Of a stretch of DNA of 64,000 nt, positions 24,357 to 33,070 are shown piece by piece (positions within the stretch are counted from its first letter, which is position 1; each line of letters opens with the position of its first letter). Under the pieces are notes generated by a model. The model saw nothing but the letters and a program-made list of their open reading frames with translations, had not been told where the DNA came from and made no database searches. Origin of the DNA: an uncultured Aquimarina sp. (GTDB taxonomy: Bacteria; Bacteroidota; Bacteroidia; Flavobacteriales; Flavobacteriaceae); contig NZ_CANLYD010000001.1 of the NCBI RefSeq assembly GCF_947495315.1, positions 248,001 to 312,000 on the forward strand, given 5' to 3'. The translations under genes were made by a program, and so were the position numbers.

Positions 24357-26510
24357 TCACAAATTATCCAATTGATTATCTGTTTTATTATCACTGATCG
24401 TCCAGAAGAATCCTATAATAAAAAAACGATCGGCCGTTGGCCTGATGGCACGTCTGGCAAAGTCTCCATTGACATTGGGAGTATTAGCGTATTGATAGTT
24501 AAATACATTATCGAAACCGAGAACATTAGATACGGATACGAATAAAATCTTTTGCTGACTGATTAAATATGCCCAGCTTACATTTAAAGAATTAAAAGTT
24601 CTTGTTTTTTCGCCTAAAAAGTTAGCTGTATTTGGATCTGTATACGGACGTCCTGAAGCAAAGTTATAGGTAGCGCTTATTAACGATTTCCAATCTTGAG
24701 CCCAATATTTCCCTACTACCGACAGATTATGGTTTGTCGCAAAATTAGGAGTGGCTCGTTCTGGATAGTTTCTGTAATCTCTCTCTGTGTCTAGATATGA
24801 ATAACTAGTCCAATACTCAAAATTTTTGATAGACTTGTTATCTCTCCAATATACATCCAATCCTGCAGCGTATCCGTCTCCAGTGCTATTATAATTACTA
24901 CCAAATTCGGGCATTTCAGTATCAAATTTCGCTAAACGATCATAACTTTTGTAATATGCTTCTGCTCTTAATGTTCTACCATTGTTTTGATAGAGGTAAT
25001 TAAGAATATAATGGGATGACTTTTCTGGATCTAGTGAGCTATTATATTTAAGAATATCTTGCTGTGGTGTCTGATAAAAATCTCCGTAAGCTAAAGAAAT
25101 CTGAGATTTTTCCGCAATCTTATAGGCTAACGAGGCTCTTGGTGATGCCTTAGTAAAGTCCAGTAACGCATTATGAGTTGCTCGTATTCCTAATTGCATA
25201 GCAAGCTTTTTATTGAAAAATATGTTTGCTTCAGAAAAAGCTGCGGTACTATTATTCTCAAAACTACTCTGGAAATTTCCAGAGGAAATAATAGTAGCTT
25301 CTTCTTTAAAATTTCCAAGAAATTGTTCTGCACCAAAGCTTAATTTGAAACGATTACTGAATCTCTTTCTCAGTTTTATTTTTAAATGAGCTGCATTGTC
25401 ATCGTTGTCAACGTTTGTTTCTTCAATTTTTATATCATTATGGTCATTGGCAAAACTAGCTCCAGTTGCCAGAGTCCAATCATTTCCTAATTCACCTTTA
25501 TAGGATGCATTGATATACAAGTTTCTATTTTTAAGCCCAAAATTGATGCCTTCTGGTACATTGATGTCTTCCTGTATTAATTCGAAATCTGTATAATTCA
25601 ATCCTCCGTAGAGTTTAAATAACCCATTATCGAATTGATGTCTATATACAGCCTCTCCTGATAAAGACTCAAAAGGTTTTATCCAGTCTACGCGTTGAGA
25701 AATAATTTCCTGATATGGTTTTAGATTTAGGTAAAAGGCATTTATACTAAGGGAGTTATTTTTCCATTTTTGAGTATTTCCAATTCCGAGACCAACACTA
25801 ATAAAGGATAGATCGGTTTTTTCTTGTTCTGGTTCATCAATCGTATTCAATAATAAAACACTGGATAAGGCATCGCCATATTCTGCAGAGTATCCACCAG
25901 TAGAAAAATTAGTTCCTTTGAATAAGAAAGGGGAGAAGCGACCACGCGTAGGGATATTATTAGCTGTTGCTGCAAAAGGTTGAAAAACTCTAAGTCCATC
26001 AATATAGACATTAGCTTCATTGGCATCACCACCTCTCACAAAAAGTCTTCCATCTTCAGCGACAGTTGACGTTCCAGGAAGCGTTTGGAAAGCTCCGATA
26101 TAATCACCTGCTGCTCCCGCTGTGGTAACAATATCTAAGGGAGTTAGCACAGATGCTTTGCTATTGTCACCGGCAGAGAAGGTACCAGCATTAAGAATAA
26201 CGCTACCCAGTGAATTGACATCTTCTTTTAATGCTATTTTTAAGTCTTTCATTTCTGTTACAGAAGTATGTAATGAATAGGTTTCAAAAGAAAGAAAAGA
26301 AATGACTAATGTTTGTTCACCAGTTTCAGAAGTAGAAAAATTGAAAGTTCCGTCATCTGTAGATGATGCACCATCATAGGTTCCTTCTAAGTAAATATTA
26401 GCTCCTGGAATTGGAACTCCGGATGGTTCTGTAACAATACCTGAAATTGTGGTTTGTGCATTCAAAAACGTTACAGTGAATAATAAAATTGTAATTAATA
26501 ATGATTTCAT
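24357..26510 (-). CDS. TonB-dependent receptor with carboxypeptidase-regulatory-like domain
   Basis: 717 residues from the ATG at 26510; the frame is open to 26546 but the signal peptide (MKSLLITILLFTVTFLNAQ) begins here. A CarboxypepD_reg-like domain spans 20-105 (TTISGIVTEPSGVPIPGANI), followed by the plug (ADNSKASV ... GRLFVRGGDANEANVYIDGL) and a 22-stranded-type barrel. After the terminal strand RFFIIGFFWTIS there is a polar tail of about ten residues, unlike most outer-membrane barrels that end in an aromatic residue. It is a likely outer-membrane importer; the ligand is unknown. It heads the minus-strand run that leads to the kinase. Confidence 0.9.
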   Translation of the reverse strand: MKSLLITILLFTVTFLNAQTTISGIVTEPSGVPIPGANIYLEGTYDGASSTDDGTFNFSTSETGEQTLVISFLSFETYSLHTSVTEMKDLKIALKEDVNSLGSVILNAGTFSAGDNSKASVLTPLDIVTTAGAAGDYIGAFQTLPGTSTVAEDGRLFVRGGDANEANVYIDGLRVFQPFAATANNIPTRGRFSPFLFKGTNFSTGGYSAEYGDALSSVLLLNTIDEPEQEKTDLSFISVGLGIGNTQKWKNNSLSINAFYLNLKPYQEIISQRVDWIKPFESLSGEAVYRHQFDNGLFKLYGGLNYTDFELIQEDINVPEGINFGLKNRNLYINASYKGELGNDWTLATGASFANDHNDIKIEETNVDNDDNAAHLKIKLRKRFSNRFKLSFGAEQFLGNFKEEATIISSGNFQSSFENNSTAAFSEANIFFNKKLAMQLGIRATHNALLDFTKASPRASLAYKIAEKSQISLAYGDFYQTPQQDILKYNSSLDPEKSSHYILNYLYQNNGRTLRAEAYYKSYDRLAKFDTEMPEFGSNYNSTGDGYAAGLDVYWRDNKSIKNFEYWTSYSYLDTERDYRNYPERATPNFATNHNLSVVGKYWAQDWKSLISATYNFASGRPYTDPNTANFLGEKTRTFNSLNVSWAYLISQQKILFVSVSNVLGFDNVFNYQYANTPNVNGDFARRAIRPTADRFFIIGFFWTISDNKTDNQLDNL

Positions 26511-26645
26511 TTGGTCGTTCTTTATTGTTCTTAATTGATACCTCAAAATTGAGCTAATGAATTAGATCTTAAAATTGAATACTACCGAACTGTAGAATAA
26601 TTAGGATGGATTGTGAGATTGACTAAAAACAAGGGCGTTTAAAAT

Positions 26646-26688
26646 AAACTAAGAAATTAGTTGAATCATTCAACTAATTTCTTAGTTT
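26646..26688. promoter_or_regulatory. 43-bp perfect palindrome overlapping a promoter
   Basis: Two 21-bp arms, perfectly complementary, around a single central C (26667). Each arm holds a smaller dyad ACTAA-GAAA-TTAGT (or its reverse), separated by TGAATCATTCA. On the plus strand TTG (26661-26663) and TAGTTTT (26683-26689) lie 19 bp apart, matching the Bacteroidota -33/-7 promoter pattern, so the palindrome covers a promoter for the GLPGLI gene. The minus strand offers a similar but weaker set towards the TonB receptor. Too symmetrical for an ordinary terminator and lacking a T tract, it is best read as an operator. Confidence 0.7.
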
Positions 26689-26711
26689 TACATTTCATAA
26701 TCAATCAAAAA

Positions 26712-27575
26712 ATGAAAAAACTATTATTACCTACTGTTATTTTATTCTCTGTTATACTTAATGCACAGAAGATTACTGTATTTTATAAGGAGAAAAGAGT
26801 TCCAACCCAGGTTTCCACGCGGCAGGAACAATTTGACCCAGAAGAGTTTTCAGAATATAGAACTGAAATTAAGAAGATTATAGCTGCGATGAGAGCAGAT
26901 AAAGACAAGGATTCGACTCAGATTTTTAGAGAAATGTTACAGGAGCAAGCAGATAAAATGTCTGCTCATTCTATGAAAAAACGAAGAAAGCCTTTAGAAA
27001 TTCCTGAATACGATTTTATTACTGTACTAAAAGTAGATCATAAGAAATCTTTGTATTATCCACAAGAGAAAGTTAGTAATGATACTTTGTCAGAAACCAG
27101 GACTAACGAAAAAGGAAGGAAGTATACAAGAGAGCATATAAATTATAATGACTCAGAGATTATATATGTTGATCGAACATCAAAAAAAATAGTGAGCTCT
27201 CTAAAAATACATGAGTTTGATCAAAGAGGTAGAACATTTTTGATAGAAGAAGAGCTAGAACAACTACAATGGACATTGATAAAAGAAACAAAAAAGATCG
27301 ATCAATATATATGTTATAAAGCGATACTAAACAACTCAGACAAAAAAGTAGAAGCCTGGTACACTAGAGAGATTAAATTAGCTCACGGTCCTAAAGGGTA
27401 TTATGGGCTTCCTGGACTCATATTGGAACTAAAAGAAGATAAAAGAACGGTTAGTTTTTATAAAATCCATGTACTCCCTGAAGATGGTTTTGAACTAAAA
27501 CCTCCAACTGAGGGAGAAAAAATAAGCAGAGAAGAGTTAAAGGATTTACCCGCAAAACTATTCAACGAGTATTAA
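26712..27575 (+). CDS. GLPGLI family secreted protein
   Basis: 287 residues from the ATG at 26712; the longer frame from 26661 would start inside the palindromic operator and hide the signal peptide (MKKLLLPTVILFSVILNAQ). The family motif is plain: GPKGYYGLPGLILELKED near residue 230, preceded by IKETKKIDQYICYKA and VEAWYTREI. GLPGLI proteins are periplasmic or outer-membrane associated, of unknown role, and often neighbour TonB-dependent receptors. It diverges from the receptor at 24357-26510 and converges with the NADH dehydrogenase gene, 7 bp away. Confidence 0.88.
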   Translation: MKKLLLPTVILFSVILNAQKITVFYKEKRVPTQVSTRQEQFDPEEFSEYRTEIKKIIAAMRADKDKDSTQIFREMLQEQADKMSAHSMKKRRKPLEIPEYDFITVLKVDHKKSLYYPQEKVSNDTLSETRTNEKGRKYTREHINYNDSEIIYVDRTSKKIVSSLKIHEFDQRGRTFLIEEELEQLQWTLIKETKKIDQYICYKAILNNSDKKVEAWYTREIKLAHGPKGYYGLPGLILELKEDKRTVSFYKIHVLPEDGFELKPPTEGEKISREELKDLPAKLFNEY

Positions 27576-27582
27576 TGGTTTC

Positions 27583-28881
27583 TTACACCCGTTCTATAGC
27601 ATTTTCTTCTTTATTCTTAAAAGGTCTTACGATAAGTCTGGCAGCCTTGTCATAATTGATATAATTATAGGTCCAGTTAAAGAAAGTAACAAAGCGATTT
27701 CTAAAGCCTACTAAAAACCATAGATGGATAAACATCCATATAAACCAGGCAAAGAATCCTCCAAAACGAAATTTACCTATATCTACAACCGCCTTATTAC
27801 GACCTATAGTAGCCATCGATCCTTTATCAAAATACTTAAAAGGAGTCATTGGTTTTCCTTTTAAATGTCTTTTTAGATTTTTTACTAAGTGATTTCCTTG
27901 TTGGATAGCTGGTTGCGCTACCATTGGATGTCCTCTCGGATAATCCTCTGTTTGCATCAAAGCGATATCTCCTAAAGCATAAATATTATCATATCCTTCA
28001 ATTTGATTAAATTGATTTACCTTATATCTATTGGCTCTTGGTATGAGGGCATCTGCATGTAACCCTTCTACAGGAGCTCCTGTAACACCGGCAGACCAAA
28101 TAAAAGTTGCTGTTTTTAGAGATAAATCTGTATTGGTAGATACCAGGTTAGATTCATAATTAGTTACCTGCGTATTGGTATGAATATGAACTCCCATTTT
28201 TTCTAAGAATTTGGTAGCCTTTTCAGAAGCATGCTCGCTCATTGGAGGTAAAACACGATTAGCACCTTCTATTAAATGAATTTCCATAGTACTAAAATCC
28301 ATATCTGGATAATCTTTAGGAAGTACGTTTAGCTTTAATTCTGCTATTCCTCCAGCTAATTCTACACCAGTTGGGCCTGCACCTGCTAATACAAAACGTA
28401 ATAATTCCTTCCTCTTTTTGGGATCAGTTGTAATTACTGCTTGCTCCAGGTTTTCTAACACCAGACTTCTTAGATTCAATGCTTGTGGTAAGTTTTTCAT
28501 CCGCATCGCATTTTTTTCTATAGTCTCATTTCCAAAGAAATTGGTTCTTGCTCCCGTAGCAATGACCAAATAATCATAAGTAATGCTACCAATAGCTGTA
28601 TGAACCTCTTTATTCTTTGGGTCGATAGCAGTTACTTCTGTCATTCTGAAATATGTATTCTTACCACGTTTTACGATTTTTCGTAACGGATATGCGATAG
28701 AATCAGGTTCTAAAGAGGCTGTAGATACTTGATATAATAAAGGTTGAAATGTATGGTAATTATGTCTGTCTAATAAAATGAGTTGTACATTTTCTTTTAC
28801 CATTTTTCTGGCAAGTGCAACTCCTGCAAAACCACCTCCGATAATCACTAATCTTGGTAAATTAGTATAAGGAATATTCAT
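27583..28881 (-). CDS. Type II NADH dehydrogenase-like FAD/NAD(P) oxidoreductase
   Basis: 432 residues. FAD-binding GGGFAGVALAR is at 15-25 and the NAD(P)-binding GAGPTGVELAGGIAEL near 166-181; HTFQPLLYQVSTASLEPDSIAYPLR is the family signature after the first strand. A hydrophobic C-terminal segment (FFAWFIWMFIHLWFLVGF) fits peripheral membrane association. The expected reaction is non-proton-pumping transfer of electrons from NADH to quinone. It is monocistronic by spacing. Confidence 0.9.
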   Translation of the reverse strand: MNIPYTNLPRLVIIGGGFAGVALARKMVKENVQLILLDRHNYHTFQPLLYQVSTASLEPDSIAYPLRKIVKRGKNTYFRMTEVTAIDPKNKEVHTAIGSITYDYLVIATGARTNFFGNETIEKNAMRMKNLPQALNLRSLVLENLEQAVITTDPKKRKELLRFVLAGAGPTGVELAGGIAELKLNVLPKDYPDMDFSTMEIHLIEGANRVLPPMSEHASEKATKFLEKMGVHIHTNTQVTNYESNLVSTNTDLSLKTATFIWSAGVTGAPVEGLHADALIPRANRYKVNQFNQIEGYDNIYALGDIALMQTEDYPRGHPMVAQPAIQQGNHLVKNLKRHLKGKPMTPFKYFDKGSMATIGRNKAVVDIGKFRFGGFFAWFIWMFIHLWFLVGFRNRFVTFFNWTYNYINYDKAARLIVRPFKNKEENAIERV

Positions 28882-29089
28882 AAATATAATCTTGTTTTAC
28901 AAAGATAAAATGATAATGTCATATACACTATAGAATATTTATTTTTGTTAAATCTGAAGAATAAAATCGCTGATTATCAAGTGATAAAGAAGATGTGTTC
29001 CGAAATAAGATCATCATAAATGGAAAAATTAATTTTTAATGTGTAACGGATTCGTTTTATTGTCTACATATAAGATGTAACTAACTAAA

Positions 29090-29584
29090 GTGAATAAAGA
29101 ATTAGAACATAGTTTTGTAACCAATCTTGAGCAAAATCAAAATATTGTGCACAAGGTCTGCAGGATATATACAAATGATGCGGACTCACATAATGATTTG
29201 TTTCAGGAGATAACTATCCAGTTATGGAAAGCATATCCTAAGTTTAGAGGAGATTCTAAATTCAGTACCTGGATGTATAGGGTTTCATTAAATACAGCGA
29301 TTACCTTATATCGTAAGTCCAAAAGAAGTATTAAAACTACGGATTTTGATACGATGGATTTCAAAATTAAGGCTGAAGAATATGATGATGAGGTAGAGCA
29401 AAAGCTTAAGTTAATGTATGCAGCGGTAAAACAACTAAATGATATTGAGAAAGCTTTGGTTTTCTTATATCTAGAAGATAAATCATATAAAGAAATTGCA
29501 GAGACTATGGGGATCTCTGAGGTAAATGCAAGAGTGAAGATGAATCGAGTGAAAACAAAGTTGAAAAAAATATTAAACCCATAA
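29090..29584 (+). CDS. ECF-type RNA polymerase sigma factor
   Basis: 164 residues, starting at a GTG (29090); no ATG lies in frame before the conserved N-terminus. Region 2 includes DLFQEITIQLWKAYPKFRG and FSTWMYRVSLNTAITLYRK; region 4 includes LVFLYLEDKSYKEIAETMGI and NARVKMNRVKTKL. It is followed after 2 bp by a membrane protein that is probably its regulator. Target promoters cannot be inferred from this window. Confidence 0.9.
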   Translation: MNKELEHSFVTNLEQNQNIVHKVCRIYTNDADSHNDLFQEITIQLWKAYPKFRGDSKFSTWMYRVSLNTAITLYRKSKRSIKTTDFDTMDFKIKAEEYDDEVEQKLKLMYAAVKQLNDIEKALVFLYLEDKSYKEIAETMGISEVNARVKMNRVKTKLKKILNP

Positions 29585-29586
29585 TT

Positions 29587-30210
29587 ATGGATGAATTAGA
29601 ATTATTAAAAAAAGACTGGAAGAATCAAGAAGAAGGGCTTCCTAAGTTATCATATAATGAAATCTATAAGATGATTTTAAAGAAATCATCTTCAATGGTA
29701 AAATGGATTTTTGTCATTAGTGTTTTAGAGTTTATTTTATGGTCTTCGATTGATATTATTGTAAGATTAAGTGGTCACTATGATGAACTTGAGGTTCATG
29801 GATTAGAAGGTTTCTCTCTTTTTACCACAATACTATCTTATAGTATCTTAATGTATTTTATGGTTCGATTTTATCTGAATTATAGAAATATCCAAACGAC
29901 AGATTCGGCTGCTGTATTGATGAAAAATATACTGAATACTAGAAAAACGGTGAAACAATATATATGGATCAATATTGGTTTTTTAGCATTGACGACTTTA
30001 GTAATTACGATTTATACGGCATTTTATACCGATGCATATACCAGTAAATCAATAGATCAAGAAGTACCGACTTATTTAATTATAGCTACTACCTTAATCG
30101 TAATAGCAATTTTTCTAGTACTTTTAGCATTATTATATAGATTGATTTATGGTATATTAACAAGAAAACTTAAGAAGAATTACGAAGAGCTTAAAAAACT
30201 AGAAGTATAA
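29587..30210 (+). CDS. Membrane protein downstream of ECF sigma factor, possible anti-sigma
   Basis: 207 residues. An N-terminal cytosolic part of about 38 residues (LELLKKDWKNQEEGLPKLSY) is followed by four transmembrane helices (near 40-58, 78-96, 120-140, 158-185). The start is 2 bp after the sigma factor stop. The short cytosolic N-terminus with a WKxQE motif is common in Bacteroidota proteins cotranscribed with ECF sigma factors. Acting as an anti-sigma factor is likely but not shown by any zinc motif. Confidence 0.72.
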   Translation: MDELELLKKDWKNQEEGLPKLSYNEIYKMILKKSSSMVKWIFVISVLEFILWSSIDIIVRLSGHYDELEVHGLEGFSLFTTILSYSILMYFMVRFYLNYRNIQTTDSAAVLMKNILNTRKTVKQYIWINIGFLALTTLVITIYTAFYTDAYTSKSIDQEVPTYLIIATTLIVIAIFLVLLALLYRLIYGILTRKLKKNYEELKKLEV

Positions 30211-30217
30211 GAGCAAT

Positions 30218-30248
30218 AAAAAATCCCTGATCAAATTAGGGATTTTTT
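30218..30248. terminator. Bidirectional terminator
   Basis: Stem AAAAAATCCCT with AGGGATTTTTT around a 9-nt loop, between the sigma operon and the convergent LETM1-related gene; its right edge touches that gene's stop. Confidence 0.85.
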
Positions 30249-31428
30249 ATTTATTCTCGTTAAAGGCTGAAGGCAATAGCTGAGGAATAAACTTAATTAA
30301 CAAAGGCATTAATAAACTACCTCCTGGTAAAATAAAGATAGCTAGAGAAGGTATAGTCTTACATACATCCAGTAATTGTTGTTTTACTTTTTGCTTTTCT
30401 TCTTTAGATAGATCTCTAACCGCAGACTGACCCAATAAAATCATCAAATCTTTACTTTCTGAGATCTCTTTAATTAACCTTTTCTTATTTCTAAGAATTA
30501 GTACACTCACCGTTCTAGAGGTTTGCTTATAAAAGTGATGTGCAGGATTAGAATAATTAAAAAAGGAAATATCTTCTTTATGTTCTTTTACAAATGACTG
30601 TACAGAAGACAGAGATTCTTTTACCCATTGATTGGGTAATCCTAGTTCTGCTCCCAATGCACGAATAAAATCCTGTTCTCCAAAATCAATTTCTCTATCA
30701 TTCCATACTGCTAAACTGGTAAGATCTAAAATATATCTCTTCTCTAAATCATCAGTATATTCATCCAGGTCAATCTGATCAAAACTGGCATCTTCATCTG
30801 TACTGACTTTTGTATATCTTACAGATGAAGCAAATAGTTTGACTAATAACTCGTCATAATTATCTTTTTCGATTTTTGAGTTTAAAGCTAGAAAAACAAT
30901 ATTAGTCAAGGTTTCTTCCAGTGTAGCCGCATATTCAATAGGGTTCTTATCATGAATCAAGAAATGCTCAAAAGCTAATACATCAATAAACAGTAATGCA
31001 TTCGTTAATAAATGGCTAAAGTTTTTCTTAAAAATAGATTCATTGGTTTGGATACGTGTGTGCATAATCTTCTCCAGCTTTTCACTTTTACTTGTAGTCA
31101 ATGCATTGATAAAAGAGAAGAAAGATTTTTTAGTATCCAGGTATTCATAAAATTCAATAAGCGCTTTTATACAATCCTTTGGATCACCATTATCAATAGT
31201 TTCATAGTAGGTTACTACTAAAGCTGCGAAAAGATTAATTTTTGTTTTCTCCTCTTCAGAATAAATAATTTCCGAATCATTAGGTAAGACTATTTCTACT
31301 GATGTACCGTATATAAAACCTACTTTCCTAAGTCTTAGATATAATGTATCCAGAGAAGACTGAGAAAGAGTGTTGACATCAAAATCTCTTAGAAATTTAT
31401 CTATCCAACCAGTAGTTGAAGGGTTCAT
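30247..31428 (-). CDS. LETM1-related protein of the biofilm-associated family
   Basis: 393 residues, mainly helical. The C-terminus carries the LETM1-like stretch TIPSLAIFILPGGSLLMPLL followed by IKFIPQLLPSAF, the family hallmark. The middle contains an acidic, TerB-like region (LTSLAVWNDREIDFGEQDFI, ALGAELGLPNQWV). Bacteroidota homologues are annotated as LETM1-related and linked to biofilm phenotypes; molecular function is not known. The gene is monocistronic and convergent with the sigma operon. Confidence 0.75.
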   Translation of the reverse strand: MNPSTTGWIDKFLRDFDVNTLSQSSLDTLYLRLRKVGFIYGTSVEIVLPNDSEIIYSEEEKTKINLFAALVVTYYETIDNGDPKDCIKALIEFYEYLDTKKSFFSFINALTTSKSEKLEKIMHTRIQTNESIFKKNFSHLLTNALLFIDVLAFEHFLIHDKNPIEYAATLEETLTNIVFLALNSKIEKDNYDELLVKLFASSVRYTKVSTDEDASFDQIDLDEYTDDLEKRYILDLTSLAVWNDREIDFGEQDFIRALGAELGLPNQWVKESLSSVQSFVKEHKEDISFFNYSNPAHHFYKQTSRTVSVLILRNKKRLIKEISESKDLMILLGQSAVRDLSKEEKQKVKQQLLDVCKTIPSLAIFILPGGSLLMPLLIKFIPQLLPSAFNENK

Positions 31429-31591
31429 TGGTTAATTAGTTTAATGCAAAGTTAATTTTTTTTTATCTAAACGGGGCGCTATGATCGTTAAGATGAGGAA
31501 TCGACTAGTTAACAAATCTTTAACAATGTATAGAAAACCGAGACCTTTTTTTCCTCGTATGTATTGGCGTAAACATTTAAAATTAAATAAA

Positions 31592-32272
31592 ATGAACAAG
31601 ATTAGAAAAACAAATTTATTCATCCTTGGTGGGCTTTTCAGTTTAGGAGTTGTACTTATGGCAGCAGATCATATTGATGCTCCTGCTGTGGTAGGAAGCA
31701 CAGCAGATATTACAGATCTTTATGCTTTTGAAGGCGCAAATCCAGACAATACTGTATTTGTAGCTAATGTTCAAGGACTATTAGCTCCTGGAAGCTCGGC
31801 TACTTTTGATGAAAATGTATTGGTAGAAATTAACATCGACAATGATGGTGATTTAGTAGAAGACCTAGTTATACAAGCAATACCTAGAGATGGTATTATG
31901 TATTTTTTTGGTCCATATCAACCTTCCCAAACAGGACTTAACAGTACAATCGATGAAGACACCCAATATCTGGGTGAGGTAGCAATCAGTTCAGGATCTG
32001 GAGCTACTACATCAGAAGCAAATGGAATTTCGTATTTCGCAGGGTTAAGAGAAGATCCTTTCTTTTTTGATTCCAATCAATTCAATGCAATCATTGGAGG
32101 AATGGCTTCCGGAGGGTTTAATAATCCGGGTAATGATGATTTTGATGGAACCAATGTTCTATCTATTGTTATAGAAGTTCCTAATTCGCTTTTAGGAGAG
32201 ACATTTAGCCACCCTGCAGGAACCGGAGTTGAAGTATTTAACACTTGGGCAGAAGCAAAAAGAAAACTGTAA
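31592..32272 (+). CDS. DUF4331 family secreted protein (first copy)
   Basis: 226 residues from the ATG at 31592; the frame is open from 31481, but this ATG gives a proper signal peptide (KTNLFILGGLFSLGVVLMAA). DUF4331 features: ADHIDAPAVVGSTADITDLY at the start, VLVEINIDNDGDLVEDLVIQ, FFAGLREDPFFFD and an end VIEVPNSLLG. The mature part begins with the His/Asp-rich ADHIDAP motif. It is the first gene of a plus-strand unit with a second DUF4331 lipoprotein, a TPR lipoprotein and a TonB-dependent receptor. The biochemical role of DUF4331 is unknown. Confidence 0.88.
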   Translation: MNKIRKTNLFILGGLFSLGVVLMAADHIDAPAVVGSTADITDLYAFEGANPDNTVFVANVQGLLAPGSSATFDENVLVEINIDNDGDLVEDLVIQAIPRDGIMYFFGPYQPSQTGLNSTIDEDTQYLGEVAISSGSGATTSEANGISYFAGLREDPFFFDSNQFNAIIGGMASGGFNNPGNDDFDGTNVLSIVIEVPNSLLGETFSHPAGTGVEVFNTWAEAKRKL

Positions 32273-32299
32273 TCAAGAATTTAAAAAATAACAGATATT

Positions 32300-32914
32300 A
32301 TGAAACTAAATAATTTAAAAAATATACCAGTAGCGCTAGCATTAGTAATAGGACTAGTAAGTTGTAGTAGTGATGACGATGCAATAGTAATTGAGCCGCC
32401 AGTGGCAGTTGATTTTTCAGGAACATTTTCACAAGAAGATCAAATGGGACGTCCAGGAATTAATACAGTTTTTAGTGCAACACCTGATATCGAAAATAAC
32501 TTTAACGTTACAATTCCTTCACAGCAAGGATCCACTTTTCAGTCTTTATTCGAAACACAGTTAGCTGGATTACACAGTGCATTTGGAGCAACGTATGAGA
32601 ATAATATTTTAGGATTGGATATTACAACCTTGACTACTGTCTTAGCGTCAGATGTATTACAAGTAGCTCCAGGAGTGCCCACAACATATTTTGACGGAAC
32701 AAATGTGTTAACAGGAAGAAATCTTACAGATGATGTGATTGATGTTTCCTTAATCTTATTATTTGGAGGTCAAAACGGAGATCGTTTCAATGGACAGGAT
32801 TTAGATGGTGATGGTACCCCCGATTTACCAATATTAGTAACAGATGGGGTAAGTGGTGCAGGCGAAACACCATTAAGTACATTTCCATATTTAGAACCCC
32901 CTCATGGTTCATAA
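32300..32914 (+). CDS. DUF4331-like lipoprotein (second copy)
   Basis: 204 residues with a lipobox (GLVSC, Cys near residue 22) followed by SSDDD, a likely outer-membrane sorting signal. The mature part resembles the C-terminal half of DUF4331 proteins: FSGTFSQEDQMGRPGINTVF, then GRNLTDDVIDVSLILLFGG and DGVSGAGE. It lies 27 bp after the first copy. Together the two look like the N- and C-terminal parts of longer DUF4331 proteins found elsewhere, divided between a soluble and a lipid-anchored partner. Confidence 0.78.
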   Translation: MKLNNLKNIPVALALVIGLVSCSSDDDAIVIEPPVAVDFSGTFSQEDQMGRPGINTVFSATPDIENNFNVTIPSQQGSTFQSLFETQLAGLHSAFGATYENNILGLDITTLTTVLASDVLQVAPGVPTTYFDGTNVLTGRNLTDDVIDVSLILLFGGQNGDRFNGQDLDGDGTPDLPILVTDGVSGAGETPLSTFPYLEPPHGS

Positions 32915-32940
32915 ATAATTTTATAATTAAGTTTTTTACT

Positions 32941-33030
32941 GTCTAACTGAGTCTGTCTGTAAGTATAAAAAGTCAGCCCTCAAATGACTTTGTACACCTT
33001 ATATAGAAGGAAAGGTGGACTCAGAATGAC
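32941..33030. repeat. REP-like element, GTCT/GTCA-type ends
   Basis: Ends GTCTAACTGAGTCTG and, inverted, GGACTCAGAATGAC; inside is a hairpin AAGTCA...TGACTT. It sits within the operon between the DUF4331 lipoprotein and the TPR lipoprotein. Confidence 0.65.
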
Positions 33031-33070
33031 AGCTTATTATCAAACAAAACAAACATCAAAAAACAAACAC

